64,000 nt of DNA from Salegentibacter_A chungangensis. Its GTDB lineage: Bacteria; Bacteroidota; Bacteroidia; Flavobacteriales; Flavobacteriaceae. The notes under the pieces were generated by a model that saw only the letters and a program-made list of their open reading frames with translations, was not told the DNA's origin and ran no database searches. A program made the position numbers and the translations under genes. Below, piece after piece: positions 24,229 to 33,375 of this stretch. The stretch lies in contig NZ_JBHTLI010000001.1 of assembly GCF_042678405.1 (NCBI RefSeq), forward strand, positions 1,178,001-1,242,000. Direction: 5' to 3'. Position 1 is the stretch's first letter. Every line of letters begins with the position of its first letter.

Positions 24229-27200
24229 ATGGAACAACAAAGTCCTTATAAACCCAAGAATAAAGTTAGAATAGTAACCGCCGCTTCCCTTTTCGACGGT
24301 CACGATGCGGCTATTAATATTATGCGTCGTATAATTCAGGCTACGGGAGTTGAGGTGATACACCTTGGTCACGATCGTAGCGTAGATGAGGTTGTGAACT
24401 GCGCGATCCAGGAAGATGCCGATGCCATCGCGATGACTTCTTATCAGGGCGGACACAATGAATATTTTAAATATATGTATGACCTGCTCAATGAAAAGGG
24501 GGCAGGTAATATCAAGATCTTTGGAGGCGGAGGAGGAGTTATCCTTCCCGAAGAGATCAAGGAATTGATGGATTACGGCATCACCCGTATCTATTCTCCC
24601 GATGATGGTCGGGAAATGGGACTTCAGGGTATGATCAATGATATGATCCAGCAGCTGGATGAACCTACGCCGGCGTTGCCGAAACAGGACTGCCTTCAGG
24701 AATCCCTGAAAAAGAAAGACGTAAATACTATTGCCAGGCTTATCTCCCTTGCCGAAAATGACCGGGAAGAGTTTGAGAAGAACTTCTCACAAATAGAAAA
24801 AAAGGAAAAATCAGGAATCCCTGTTCTGGGAATTACAGGAACCGGAGGCTCCGGGAAATCCAGCCTTGTGGATGAACTGGTCCGCAGATTCCTTGTGGAC
24901 TTCCCTGAAAAAAATGTTGGGATCATTTCGGTTGATCCATCCAAGAAAAAGACCGGCGGAGCCCTGTTGGGAGACAGGATTCGTATGAATTCCATCAATA
25001 ACAAGCGCGTATATATGCGTTCTCTGGCAACCCGCCAGGCCAACCTTGCGCTATCCAAATATGTTGCTGAAGCCGTTGATATTTTAAAGGCTTCAGAATA
25101 CGATCTAATTATTCTGGAGACTTCCGGAATCGGCCAGAGCGATACAGAGATCATTGATCATTCTGATGTATCCTTATACGTGATGACGCCTGAATTTGGT
25201 GCGGCAACTCAGCTGGAGAAGATCGATATGCTTGATTTTGCCGACCTGGTAGCGATCAACAAATTTGATAAAAGAGGAGCTCAGGATGCGCTACGCGATG
25301 TGAAAAAACAATATCAGCGAAACCACCAGCTATGGCACGAAGATGCCGATAAACTTCCTGTTTTTGGAACTATAGCTTCCCAGTTCAACGACCCGGGAAT
25401 GAATACCCTTTACAGGAATATTATGGATAAGATCGATGAAAAGACCAATTCCGATCTTAATTCGACTTTTGAAGTTTCCCGCGAGATGAGCGAAAAGATC
25501 TTCGTGATCCCGCCGAAACGTACCCGTTACCTTTCTGAAATTGCGGAGAATAATCGCAGCTACGATGAAAAAGCAGCGACACAGTCTGAAATTGCCCAAA
25601 GACTCTATGGAATTTATAAAACCATAGAAGGGGTTGCCGGGATCCATAAGGACAGTGATCAGTCTCAGTATTTGGATAAACACGGCCTGGATCAGGATGG
25701 AATTTCAGAGATGGCAGAGGAAGATCAGAAAGACTTCCTAAAGCTTTTATTCGCTGAATTTGACCGTGTAAAAATGGACCTTGACCCTTATAATTGGGAA
25801 GTGATCCTTGGCTGGCAGGAAAAAGTGAATAAATATGTAGAACCCATATATTCCTTTAAGGTACGGGATAAGGAGATCAAGATAGAAACGCATACCGAGT
25901 CTCTTTCTCATACCCAGATCCCAAAAGTTGCCTTGCCAAAATATAAAGCCTGGGGAGATATCCTTAAATGGTGCCTTCAGGAAAATGTACCCGGAGAGTT
26001 CCCATATACAGCAGGACTGTATCCTTTCAAAAGACAGGGTGAGGATCCAACCAGGATGTTCGCCGGGGAAGGTGGACCTGAGCGTACCAACAGGAGATTC
26101 CATTATGTGAGTCTGGGTCTTCCAGCCAAAAGGCTTTCTACGGCTTTCGATTCGGTAACTCTTTACGGAAATGATCCTGATCACCGTCCCGATATTTACG
26201 GGAAAATAGGTAATGCCGGGGTTTCTATCTGCTGTCTTGATGATGCCAAGAAACTGTATTCCGGGTTCGATCTTGCCGATCCTAAGACCTCGGTGAGTAT
26301 GACCATTAACGGACCTGCGCCAATGTTGCTCGGATTCTTTATGAATGCGGCCATAGATCAGCAGTGTGAGAAATACATCAAGGAAAACGGACTTGAGGAT
26401 AAGGTGGAAGCCAAGCTGAAAGAGCTTTATGACGATCAGGATATCGATCGTCCTGTTTACAGGGGTGAACTTCCGGAAGGGAATGACGGCCTTGGTCTGA
26501 TGCTGCTTGGTGTTACCGGAGATCAGGTGCTTCCGAAGGAGGTTTATGAAGATATTAAAAAGAAGACCATAAGCGTGGTAAGAGGTACAGTACAGGCCGA
26601 TATTCTTAAGGAAGACCAGGCGCAGAACACCTGTATCTTCTCTACCGAATTCGCGCTTCGCCTTATGGGTGACGTACAGGAATACTTCATCAGGGAAAAG
26701 GTAAGGAACTTTTATTCGGTTTCAATTTCAGGATATCACATTGCCGAAGCAGGTGCGAACCCAATTACCCAGCTGGCTTTTACGCTGGCAAACGGGTTCA
26801 CTTATGTGGAATATTACCTGAGCAGGGGAATGGATATCAATAAATTCGGGCCTAACCTTTCCTTCTTCTTCTCTAACGGGATCGATCCCGAATATGCCGT
26901 AATTGGCCGTGTGGCACGTAAGATCTGGTCTAAGGCTTTGAAATATAAATATGGAGCCAACCCGAGAGCCCAGATGCTGAAGTATCATATTCAGACTTCA
27001 GGACGTTCGCTTCACGCGCAGGAGATCGATTTTAATGATATCAGGACCACACTTCAGGCGCTTTACGCGATCTACGATAACTGTAATTCACTGCACACCA
27101 ATGCTTACGACGAGGCGATCACCACGCCAACAGAAGCTTCGGTTAGACGTGCGATGGCTATTCAGCTTATTATCAATAAAGAGCTTGGTCTGGCCAAGAA

Positions 27201-27681
27201 TGAGAATCCTATACAGGGATCTTTCATTATCGAGGAACTGACCGACCTTGTGGAAGAAGCGGTGCTTACCGAATTCGACAGACTGACGGAAAGAGGCGGA
27301 GTGCTTGGTGCGATGGAAACGATGTATCAGCGCGGAAAGATACAGGAAGAAAGCCTGTATTATGAGACCCTGAAGCATAACGGAGATTACCCGATCATTG
27401 GTGTGAATACCTTCCTGAGTTCAAGCGGATCTCCAACCGTAACCCCTGGAGAGGTGATCAGAGCTACCGAAGAAGAGAAGCAACACCAGATCAAGACCCT
27501 AACCACGCTGCATAAAGCCAAGGAAAGCAAAGCCGAGGCTGCCCTTGAAAAGATCAAGGATGTTGCCGTGAAGAATGAGAACCTCTTCGAGGTGCTTATG
27601 GAAGCCACCAAAGTATGCTCTCTTGGTCAGATCACAACTGCTATGTTCGAGGTTGGAGGTCAGTACAGAAGAAATATGTAA
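24229..27681 (+). CDS. icmF: Fused B12-dependent acyl-CoA mutase IcmF
   Basis: A 1150-residue fusion, starting at the ATG at 24229. Residues 12-140 are the cobalamin-binding domain with the DGHDAAIN motif (His25 as the lower axial ligand) and the GGGGG loop. Residues about 198-420 are a MeaB-like G-protein chaperone domain with Walker A GTGGSGKSS (204-212) and ISVDPSKKKTGGALLGDR. The rest is the mutase TIM barrel, with FPYTAGLYPFKR, GEGGPERTNRRFHY and HIQTSGRSLHAQEIDFNDIRTT. This order is diagnostic of IcmF, which interconverts isobutyryl-CoA and butyryl-CoA (and related isomers). A separate meaB lies at 59-60 kb. Ends in a good terminator. Confidence 0.93.
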   Translation: MEQQSPYKPKNKVRIVTAASLFDGHDAAINIMRRIIQATGVEVIHLGHDRSVDEVVNCAIQEDADAIAMTSYQGGHNEYFKYMYDLLNEKGAGNIKIFGGGGGVILPEEIKELMDYGITRIYSPDDGREMGLQGMINDMIQQLDEPTPALPKQDCLQESLKKKDVNTIARLISLAENDREEFEKNFSQIEKKEKSGIPVLGITGTGGSGKSSLVDELVRRFLVDFPEKNVGIISVDPSKKKTGGALLGDRIRMNSINNKRVYMRSLATRQANLALSKYVAEAVDILKASEYDLIILETSGIGQSDTEIIDHSDVSLYVMTPEFGAATQLEKIDMLDFADLVAINKFDKRGAQDALRDVKKQYQRNHQLWHEDADKLPVFGTIASQFNDPGMNTLYRNIMDKIDEKTNSDLNSTFEVSREMSEKIFVIPPKRTRYLSEIAENNRSYDEKAATQSEIAQRLYGIYKTIEGVAGIHKDSDQSQYLDKHGLDQDGISEMAEEDQKDFLKLLFAEFDRVKMDLDPYNWEVILGWQEKVNKYVEPIYSFKVRDKEIKIETHTESLSHTQIPKVALPKYKAWGDILKWCLQENVPGEFPYTAGLYPFKRQGEDPTRMFAGEGGPERTNRRFHYVSLGLPAKRLSTAFDSVTLYGNDPDHRPDIYGKIGNAGVSICCLDDAKKLYSGFDLADPKTSVSMTINGPAPMLLGFFMNAAIDQQCEKYIKENGLEDKVEAKLKELYDDQDIDRPVYRGELPEGNDGLGLMLLGVTGDQVLPKEVYEDIKKKTISVVRGTVQADILKEDQAQNTCIFSTEFALRLMGDVQEYFIREKVRNFYSVSISGYHIAEAGANPITQLAFTLANGFTYVEYYLSRGMDINKFGPNLSFFFSNGIDPEYAVIGRVARKIWSKALKYKYGANPRAQMLKYHIQTSGRSLHAQEIDFNDIRTTLQALYAIYDNCNSLHTNAYDEAITTPTEASVRRAMAIQLIINKELGLAKNENPIQGSFIIEELTDLVEEAVLTEFDRLTERGGVLGAMETMYQRGKIQEESLYYETLKHNGDYPIIGVNTFLSSSGSPTVTPGEVIRATEEEKQHQIKTLTTLHKAKESKAEAALEKIKDVAVKNENLFEVLMEATKVCSLGQITTAMFEVGGQYRRNM

Positions 27682-27708
27682 GCAGGAAATCGCCTTGCTC
27701 AAGAGATT

Positions 27709-27729
27709 GCCCTGAGTTCGTCGAAGGGC
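27709..27729. repeat. Short intergenic inverted repeat (CCCTGAG...TCGAAGGG type)
   Basis: GCCCT gagttcgtcga AGGGC-type imperfect palindrome in the icmF-marC spacer, closely resembling the CCTGAG-N-TCGAAGG repeat element scattered through many bacterial genomes. A second small palindrome, GATGTGCGAAGCGACAT, follows at 27737-27753. Confidence 0.5.
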
Positions 27730-27770
27730 CTATTCCGATGTGCGAAGCGACATAAAGTTCTTAAATAAAG

Positions 27771-27806
27771 AAATCCCGACCGGTAAAATTCCGGTTGGGA
27801 TTTTTT
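27771..27806 (+). terminator. Terminator of icmF
   Basis: Hairpin AATCCCGACCGG taaaatt CCGGTTGGGATT followed by T, well matched with one G-T pair. Confidence 0.85.
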
Positions 27807-27854
27807 ATGGACCTTTAAAATGACTGCTAAAGTGTTTAAAAACAGAATTCTTTG

Positions 27855-27885
27855 TTGGTGGAAATTAAAAATCAGTTTAGATTTG
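27855..27885 (+). promoter_or_regulatory. Promoter of the marC-family gene
   Basis: TTG at 27855-27857, 20-nt spacer, TAGATTTG at 27878-27885; 54 nt to the ATG. Confidence 0.7.
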
Positions 27886-27939
27886 CAAATTCAAACGAAT
27901 TAAAAAGGAGATTGTCTAATCGCTTAAAGATCAAATTCT

Positions 27940-28554
27940 ATGGAAAATCTATGGCTCTTCGCTATAGCGGTGTTTACCGGTTTTTTCGCGATTAATAATC
28001 CGTTCGGAAACCTGCCTATCTTCATTAGTCTTACCAGGCAGGCCAACAGACCAAGAAAGAAATTCATCTCCAAGAAGGCCACTTTTACTGCCTTTGTAAT
28101 AGTTACCGGTTTCATAATCCTGGGGAAGTATATTTTCAGCCTATTCGGAATAACTATCCCTGCCTTTAAGATCACCGGGGGGATACTGATCTTCTTTGTA
28201 GGTTTTGAGATGATAAGGGCGCAGGAGTCCAGTATCGATAATCAGACAGAGATCAACTTTAACGAGGGGATTTCCATTTCTCCATTAGCGATCCCGATCC
28301 TTGCGGGACCCGGTACCATAGTGACGGCGATGAATTACACCACCAATGCCGGGTATTTGGAAATGGCCATTATAGTTTCTATGGCTGGCCTTATTATGCT
28401 TATGAATCACCTGGCATTTATCTCCAGCGATTATCTCGTGAAATTCATCGGGAAGAACAAGATTGTGGTAATTGAAAAGATAATGGGACTTATTATCGCC
28501 ATAATCGGTACAAATATGCTGATACAGGGAATTAAACTGGCTTTTTGGGATTAG
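27940..28554 (+). CDS. MarC family integral membrane protein
   Basis: A 204-residue protein with six hydrophobic helices and the MarC motifs AINNPFGNLPIFISLT near the N-terminus and SPLAIPILAGPGTIVTAMN at about residues 107-125, with the duplicated NP/GP re-entrant pattern. MarC proteins are inner-membrane proteins of unsettled function; the early link to multiple antibiotic resistance in E. coli was later withdrawn. It ends 4 nt before the convergent gene. Confidence 0.9.
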   Translation: MENLWLFAIAVFTGFFAINNPFGNLPIFISLTRQANRPRKKFISKKATFTAFVIVTGFIILGKYIFSLFGITIPAFKITGGILIFFVGFEMIRAQESSIDNQTEINFNEGISISPLAIPILAGPGTIVTAMNYTTNAGYLEMAIIVSMAGLIMLMNHLAFISSDYLVKFIGKNKIVVIEKIMGLIIAIIGTNMLIQGIKLAFWD

Positions 28555-28558
28555 CCCT

Positions 28559-28966
28559 TTAAGGTAGTTTCTGAATCTGCTTCACCCATTCGGAAGTGAG
28601 GTATTCAAACTGACGGATCTCTTTTCTTAAGAGGTTGACGAACTCCACTTCCTTAACTCCACAGAATTCCAGTTTTTTGCAGTAAAGCCGAAGACTTTTG
28701 GCTGCTTTCCTGATTCTTCTGATCTTCCTTAGTTTTACTTCTGAATTTCCGGTGCTTAATATTGAGGCAATTCCCGGTGCAAGCTGAAGCGATTCGGAAA
28801 CTAGATTTCCGGCATAACGATGGGAATGGCTGGCTGATAGTTCCATCTCAACTACGTGTTTATCATCCCCGAAATAAGATGCAACAGCGCGTGAGATCCG
28901 GAAGATCTCAAGTGCTTTCCGGTAAGCCGGAAGATGGTATGCGTTAGATGGAAACGGGTTTGCCAT
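28559..28966 (-). CDS. Conserved hypothetical helical protein
   Basis: A 135-residue basic, largely helical protein, starting at the ATG at 28964-28966 (MANPFPSNAYHLPAYRKALEIF). A reading from 29071 would add 35 residues of low-quality sequence and is not preferred. The pattern of an amphipathic helix after PAYRKALEIFRISRAVASYF and clustered Lys/Arg in the second half (KLRKIRRIRKAAKSLRLYCKKL) suggests an RNA or partner-binding helical bundle, perhaps related to the four-helix-bundle proteins of Bacteroidota. I do not recognise a specific family. Convergent with marC. Confidence 0.6.
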   Translation of the reverse strand: MANPFPSNAYHLPAYRKALEIFRISRAVASYFGDDKHVVEMELSASHSHRYAGNLVSESLQLAPGIASILSTGNSEVKLRKIRRIRKAAKSLRLYCKKLEFCGVKEVEFVNLLRKEIRQFEYLTSEWVKQIQKLP

Positions 28967-29084
28967 TGTTATAAGATTTCTTATAAAATTACTCAGAAAA
29001 ATTATAGCCGGACTTTTTGTTTCAAGGTGAAAATTATTTTTTACCTTTAAAATTAAAGATAAGCTGTTCATTTTCTTTAAAAAT

Positions 29085-29528
29085 ATGGTAGACGAACTTA
29101 ATTGGGCAATTCTTGAAAAGCTTCAGCAAAATGCCCGCAGGTCTTTTGCGGATATCGGCCGGGAAGTGGGACTTACCTCCCCTGCTGTGGCAGAAAGGGT
29201 GAAGAAAATGGAGGATGCAGGGATAATTCGGGGCTACAAGACCGAAGTTTCTTATCAAAAGACGGGGCATCAGTTAAAAGCTATCATTACCCTTAGGGCA
29301 TTTATGGGAAGGCTTAAACCATTTTTAGAAAAGGTGAAAGACTTTAAAGAAGTGATCAACTGCTACAGGATTACAGGGAATGAAAATATAATTATGGAGG
29401 TGGTGCTGTATGACCAGTCTCACCTTGAGGTGTTTATAGATAAACTTATTACTTACGGGGAAACCAAAACGCATATTATCCTCTCAAATGTCATAGAGCA
29501 TGCTCCGGTTAAAAAGAAGTCTTCCTGA
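29085..29528 (+). CDS. Lrp/AsnC family transcriptional regulator
   Basis: A 147-residue regulator. The winged helix-turn-helix is at residues 4-55 (LQQNARRSFADIGREVGLTSPAVAERVKKMEDAGIIRGYKTEV), followed by the RAM/ASNC effector-binding domain (QLKAIITLRAF, CYRITGNENIIMEVV, TKTHIILSNVIE). Such proteins form octamers and bind amino acids. The regulon cannot be inferred here; the ilvE gene 9 kb away is one possible target only by general family habit. Confidence 0.93.
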   Translation: MVDELNWAILEKLQQNARRSFADIGREVGLTSPAVAERVKKMEDAGIIRGYKTEVSYQKTGHQLKAIITLRAFMGRLKPFLEKVKDFKEVINCYRITGNENIIMEVVLYDQSHLEVFIDKLITYGETKTHIILSNVIEHAPVKKKSS

Positions 29529-29683
29529 TTAATGTTATGAATTCTTAAAAAGCGCTAATTGTAGATTCCTTTTATTTTGTTAAAACAACACTTTATTTTT
29601 AGCATTATTAACAGCTGCTTTTTATTTTAGTTAAAGTAGCATCAATTGTAATTTTCTTAATAAGGATACGTCTAATCTGAACC

Positions 29684-29691
29684 TATCTTTG
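29684..29691 (+). promoter_or_regulatory. -7 box of the DUF1328-like gene
   Basis: TATCTTTG at 29684-29691, 20 nt before the ATG at 29712; no clear -33 TTG. Confidence 0.5.
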
Positions 29692-29711
29692 AATAAAAAC
29701 TAGGATTGATT

Positions 29712-29909
29712 ATGAGAAATTACAGTGTATTGTTTTTGAGTTTAGCAGTTGTGACCGGTCTTGTAGGATTTACCGGCCTTAGTTTTTACGGAATTGAATT
29801 TGTGAGGGTAATGTTTTTAATATTTGCCGATTTATTGGTGGTATCCTTATTAGCCAAATTATTCTTTCCTAAACCTGAAATGAAACTCCAGCGTGTAAAA
29901 AAAGATTAA
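29712..29909 (+). CDS. Small membrane protein, DUF1328-like
   Basis: A 65-residue protein with two hydrophobic segments (residues 4-24 and 28-52), starting at the ATG at 29712 after a promoter box. The arrangement GLVGFTGL...VRVMFLIFADLLVVSLL resembles the DUF1328/YtjA small membrane family. Function unknown. It has its own promoter and terminator, so it is a complete transcription unit, which supports it being real despite its size. Confidence 0.7.
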   Translation: MRNYSVLFLSLAVVTGLVGFTGLSFYGIEFVRVMFLIFADLLVVSLLAKLFFPKPEMKLQRVKKD

Positions 29910-29934
29910 AGTATATATGCTTAACCTACCAGAT

Positions 29935-29968
29935 GAGCTTTTATCGAGAGATAAAAGCTCTTTTTTTT
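29935..29968 (+). terminator. Terminator of the DUF1328-like gene
   Basis: Hairpin GAGCTTTTATC gaga GATAAAAGCTC followed by eight T. Confidence 0.9.
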
Positions 29969-30021
29969 GCAATTTAAAGTTTGTGAACATTGCTTATATT
30001 TACTTTATAACTTGACAAATT

Positions 30022-31440
30022 ATGAGTAAAAGGGCCAGGATATTTTCGATTTTATTTTCATTTTGTTTTTTCGTTGGGTTTGCCCAGGAAATGAGGCTTT
30101 CTAAAGGAAGCGTTGTAGACTCCATTCCTGTAAGCGACAGCCTGTCGGAAAGCTTTGCTATATATCTTCCTCATCAGTTCAGGGAGGATAGTAATTGGCC
30201 CGTGATTTTTGTTTTCGATCCGGAAGGAAGGGGTAAATCAGCGGCCCGGCTTTTGAAAGATGTTGCGGAAGATCAGTCTTATATAATTGTGGCAACCAAT
30301 GAAAATTTGAAGGAAGATTCTTTACAGGCTAACCTGGCTAAGGCTTCCAGGATGATGAATACTGTTTTTAATGCTCTACCGGTGGACTTGGACCAGGTTT
30401 ACGCGATGGGACTGGAAGAAGGAGGAATTGTTGCCTCCGCAATACCACTGGTCTATAAAAAAACACGAGGAGTTCTTGCTATTGGGGCCGCGTGGGTGAA
30501 TCCGGAGTTTGTTGAAAAGAGCAGACCGTATATGTTTAGTATCGCTTCAGGATATCAGGATAGCGATCAATTTGAACTTCTTGAAATAACAAAGATCTAT
30601 GAAGAGGAAGACTACCCGGTGGAATTCAATTATTTTGAAGGAAATTCTGAAGAATGGCCGTCTGCGGGCTTTATGAACGCAGCGGTATCCGGCCTTAGTT
30701 TTAGGGCTGTTTCAGAAGGGCTAAGAAAAAATGATCCGGCCTATGTTAAAGCACTATATGAGAACGAACTGGAATTTGCTGAAAGTCTTAGAAGAAAACA
30801 GAGATATCTTAAAGCTTATGAGAAGCTGGAACAGATAGAAGAAAAATATGAGACTTTTGAAGATGAGACCAGGGAAATGAGAAAAAATCTTCGGCGTACC
30901 AGTCTCTATCGGCAGCAAAAGCGGGATTACAGGCAAGCCAGGGAAGAGGAGAATTACCGGAAAGATTTGTATTACTCCAGTATGGGAAGTGATCTGGTAA
31001 CTCAAAATTTTGAGAATGTTGGCTGGTGGGCATATCAGATGGACCAATTAAAAAAACTTCAGGAAAAAGGTAATCCTGCCCAACAGGAAATGGCTCACAG
31101 GCTGGAAGGGTTTTTAGATAGCCTTTCTCAATATCATTATAATACTATCCACGAAAACAAAGCGAGTATTGACACCAAAATCCTGGTTAGTATTTTGCGA
31201 ACGGTTATTAATAAAGAAGATCCTGAGGCATATTTAAATATCATCAGGCTTTCCGGAAATGACGGCGACTATGAAACCGCATTGTTATATCTTGAAGATC
31301 TTCTGAAAACCGGCTATGAGGATATGGAGTCTTTGTATGAAATTCCCGGGATCCTTGACCTGAAATTCAGTAAAGAATACAATGAGCTTATCTTTAAATA
31401 TCTGGGGAAGTCCAAGTACTACGAAGAGGCGTTGAATTAG
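30022..31440 (+). CDS. Secreted alpha/beta-hydrolase-like protein lacking the nucleophile
   Basis: A 472-residue protein with a cleavable signal peptide (FSILFSFCFFVGFAQ, cleavage near residue 21). The region 40-230 follows the esterase fold outline: SFAIYLPHQFREDSNWPVIFVFDPEGRG gives the early strands and oxyanion region, and DQVYAMGLEEGGIVAS is the nucleophile elbow. The expected GxSxG is GLEEG (130-134), so the catalytic Ser is Glu132. The C-terminal half is a charged helical region (about 250-470) with TPR-like or coiled character. It is probably a non-enzymatic extracytoplasmic binding protein. Convergent with the MFS gene, overlapping its stop by 4 nt. Confidence 0.7.
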   Translation: MSKRARIFSILFSFCFFVGFAQEMRLSKGSVVDSIPVSDSLSESFAIYLPHQFREDSNWPVIFVFDPEGRGKSAARLLKDVAEDQSYIIVATNENLKEDSLQANLAKASRMMNTVFNALPVDLDQVYAMGLEEGGIVASAIPLVYKKTRGVLAIGAAWVNPEFVEKSRPYMFSIASGYQDSDQFELLEITKIYEEEDYPVEFNYFEGNSEEWPSAGFMNAAVSGLSFRAVSEGLRKNDPAYVKALYENELEFAESLRRKQRYLKAYEKLEQIEEKYETFEDETREMRKNLRRTSLYRQQKRDYRQAREEENYRKDLYYSSMGSDLVTQNFENVGWWAYQMDQLKKLQEKGNPAQQEMAHRLEGFLDSLSQYHYNTIHENKASIDTKILVSILRTVINKEDPEAYLNIIRLSGNDGDYETALLYLEDLLKTGYEDMESLYEIPGILDLKFSKEYNELIFKYLGKSKYYEEALN

Positions 31441-32648
31441 ATTTCGGTTTCTCTTTTTAGAAGCCTTATTGTCCAAATTAGCAGCGCACACACTATTACG
31501 GAAAGAATAGCCATAGTCATCCAGGTAAATCGGAACCCGAAATTATCTATAAGCTGCATTCCTGTGTTGTGCCCAAAAATATGGCTTAAGGAAAAGGCTA
31601 TGCTGTAAAGAGCCATATAAGCTCCTTGCTTTCCTTTATCCGATCTTTTTAGTGCGAAACTATTTGAAAATGGAAATGCGATCATTTCTCCCAGGGTCAC
31701 CAATAACATTCCAACTACCAGAATGCCTGTCCACTGGCTTAAATTGATGACCAAAAAACTAACTCCTGTAAGCACAGAGCCCGCAATTACATATTGCAGG
31801 TCTGAGAACTTTCTGCTTTCCAGAAACTTGATTAGCGGCATCTCAAACAGAAAGATCATAAATCCGTTAAGCCCAAGCAGGATGCCTATTTCCGATTCCA
31901 AAAGCTTAAAGCCTTCGGAATAGAAGAGGGGCATCGTAGAGAAATACTGGATGAATATGAAACCGAAAAGCATAAGAGCAACCAGGAATGTCATATAAAC
32001 CTTGTCTTTTGCTGTAGCGGTGGGCTCGAGGTTAAGGATGGGCGGATTTTGCCGGGCTTTTTTCGGGTGTAAGAGCTGTAGCAAGAGTAAACCGGCTATA
32101 AAACAGGTGATCCCGTCTACCCAGAAGAGAGCACCATATCCGGCTTTTGCGATAATAAGGCCTCCAATGGCGGGTCCTGCTGAAAATCCAAGATTTATGG
32201 CCAGCCTGATAAGGCTAACCGAGCGCGTGCGGTTCTCGGGTTTGCTGTAAGCGCTAATGGCTACGAACACTGCGGGCCTAAAGGCATCGGCAGCAAGCAT
32301 AACCAGGAAAATACCAATACTGAATCCGAGAAAACTGGTTGGGAATTGGAGTAAAATGAATAGTATGGAAGATATCAGTAAACTTCCGGCCATTGTCTTA
32401 TAGTGCCCTATACTGTCTGTAAACTTGCCTCCAAGCCACGAGCCTGCAACAGATCCCAACCCGAAAATGCTAAGTATCCAGCCAACTTCTTCAAGACTAA
32501 AACCTTTGTCTTTGGTGAGGTACAGGGAAAGAAAGGGGATTACCATAGTTCCGGCCCTGTTGATGAGTGTGATCAACGCCAGTAACCATACCTCCTTTCT
32601 TAAGCCTGAAAATGATCCAATATAAGACCGGTAAACTTCCTGAAGCAT
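31437..32648 (-). CDS. MFS transporter
   Basis: A 403-residue membrane protein with twelve hydrophobic segments. The MFS motif A region reads GSVAGSWLGGKFTDSIGHYKT between helices 2 and 3, and there is a long charged loop after helix 6 (LHPKKARQNPPILNLEPTATAKDK). It fits the drug:H+ antiporter-type MFS group; substrate unknown. Monocistronic, with its start near the divergent DUF1684 gene. Confidence 0.88.
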   Translation of the reverse strand: MLQEVYRSYIGSFSGLRKEVWLLALITLINRAGTMVIPFLSLYLTKDKGFSLEEVGWILSIFGLGSVAGSWLGGKFTDSIGHYKTMAGSLLISSILFILLQFPTSFLGFSIGIFLVMLAADAFRPAVFVAISAYSKPENRTRSVSLIRLAINLGFSAGPAIGGLIIAKAGYGALFWVDGITCFIAGLLLLQLLHPKKARQNPPILNLEPTATAKDKVYMTFLVALMLFGFIFIQYFSTMPLFYSEGFKLLESEIGILLGLNGFMIFLFEMPLIKFLESRKFSDLQYVIAGSVLTGVSFLVINLSQWTGILVVGMLLVTLGEMIAFPFSNSFALKRSDKGKQGAYMALYSIAFSLSHIFGHNTGMQLIDNFGFRFTWMTMAILSVIVCALLIWTIRLLKRETEI

Positions 32649-32739
32649 TCTTTTAAAATAAGGGCTAAATTTAATTTAAATATCTTTAGCATCTGTTTCA
32701 GATTTTGAAGAGAAATTAAAATATAAAAATTAGTCCCAA

Positions 32740-33345
32740 ATGAGATCTTTGCTCACATTTTTACTTTTATTGAACCTGTCTTTGTTAATGGCCCAGGAGT
32801 CTGAAAAGCCTCAAAGTGCCCGGGATTTTCAAAACCATCTTAATGAAGAATTTAGAGACCCGGAAGAATCCCCGCTTACCGAAGAAGATAGAAAAGATTT
32901 TAAAGGACTTGATTTCTTTGAGGTAGACAGCAGTTATATTGTTAAAGCCGAATTTGTAAGAACACCTGCAGAGTCGCCTTTTAAAATGCCAACCACTACA
33001 GACAGAACCCCGGTTTATGTAAAATACGGAGAAGTTTACTTCAGCATAAAGGGTGAGGAATACAAGCTTAATGTGTATCAGAATCAGAGCTTTTTGACAG
33101 ATCCTGAATATTTCGATTATTTATTCCTGCCGTTTACAGATAATACCAATGGTGAAACCACCTACTCCGGCGGACGGTATTTGGACTTAAGGATACCGGA
33201 GGGTGATTTCGTAATTCTGGATTTTAATAAGGCTTATAATCCTTATTGTGCTTATAGTGGCAGGTATTCCTGTCCGATCCCACCCAAGGAGAATGATCTG
33301 GATACCGCAATAGAGGCCGGCGTGAAGGCCTTTGATAAGCACTGA
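32740..33345 (+). CDS. DUF1684 secreted protein
   Basis: A 201-residue protein with an N-terminal signal peptide (MRSLLTFLLLLNLSLLMAQ). The mature domain shows the DUF1684 core: VYVKYGEVYFSIKGEEYKLNVYQ, then LFLPFTDNTNGETTYSGGRYLDL and the conserved DFNKAYNPYCAYSGRYSCPIPPKEN with its fixed cysteines. Function is unknown in the family. It is transcribed alone, near a weak TATCTTTA box around 32683-32690. Confidence 0.92.
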   Translation: MRSLLTFLLLLNLSLLMAQESEKPQSARDFQNHLNEEFRDPEESPLTEEDRKDFKGLDFFEVDSSYIVKAEFVRTPAESPFKMPTTTDRTPVYVKYGEVYFSIKGEEYKLNVYQNQSFLTDPEYFDYLFLPFTDNTNGETTYSGGRYLDLRIPEGDFVILDFNKAYNPYCAYSGRYSCPIPPKENDLDTAIEAGVKAFDKH

Positions 33346-33375
33346 TCAATTGGTTGAAAAATTATCTCTTTGGTC

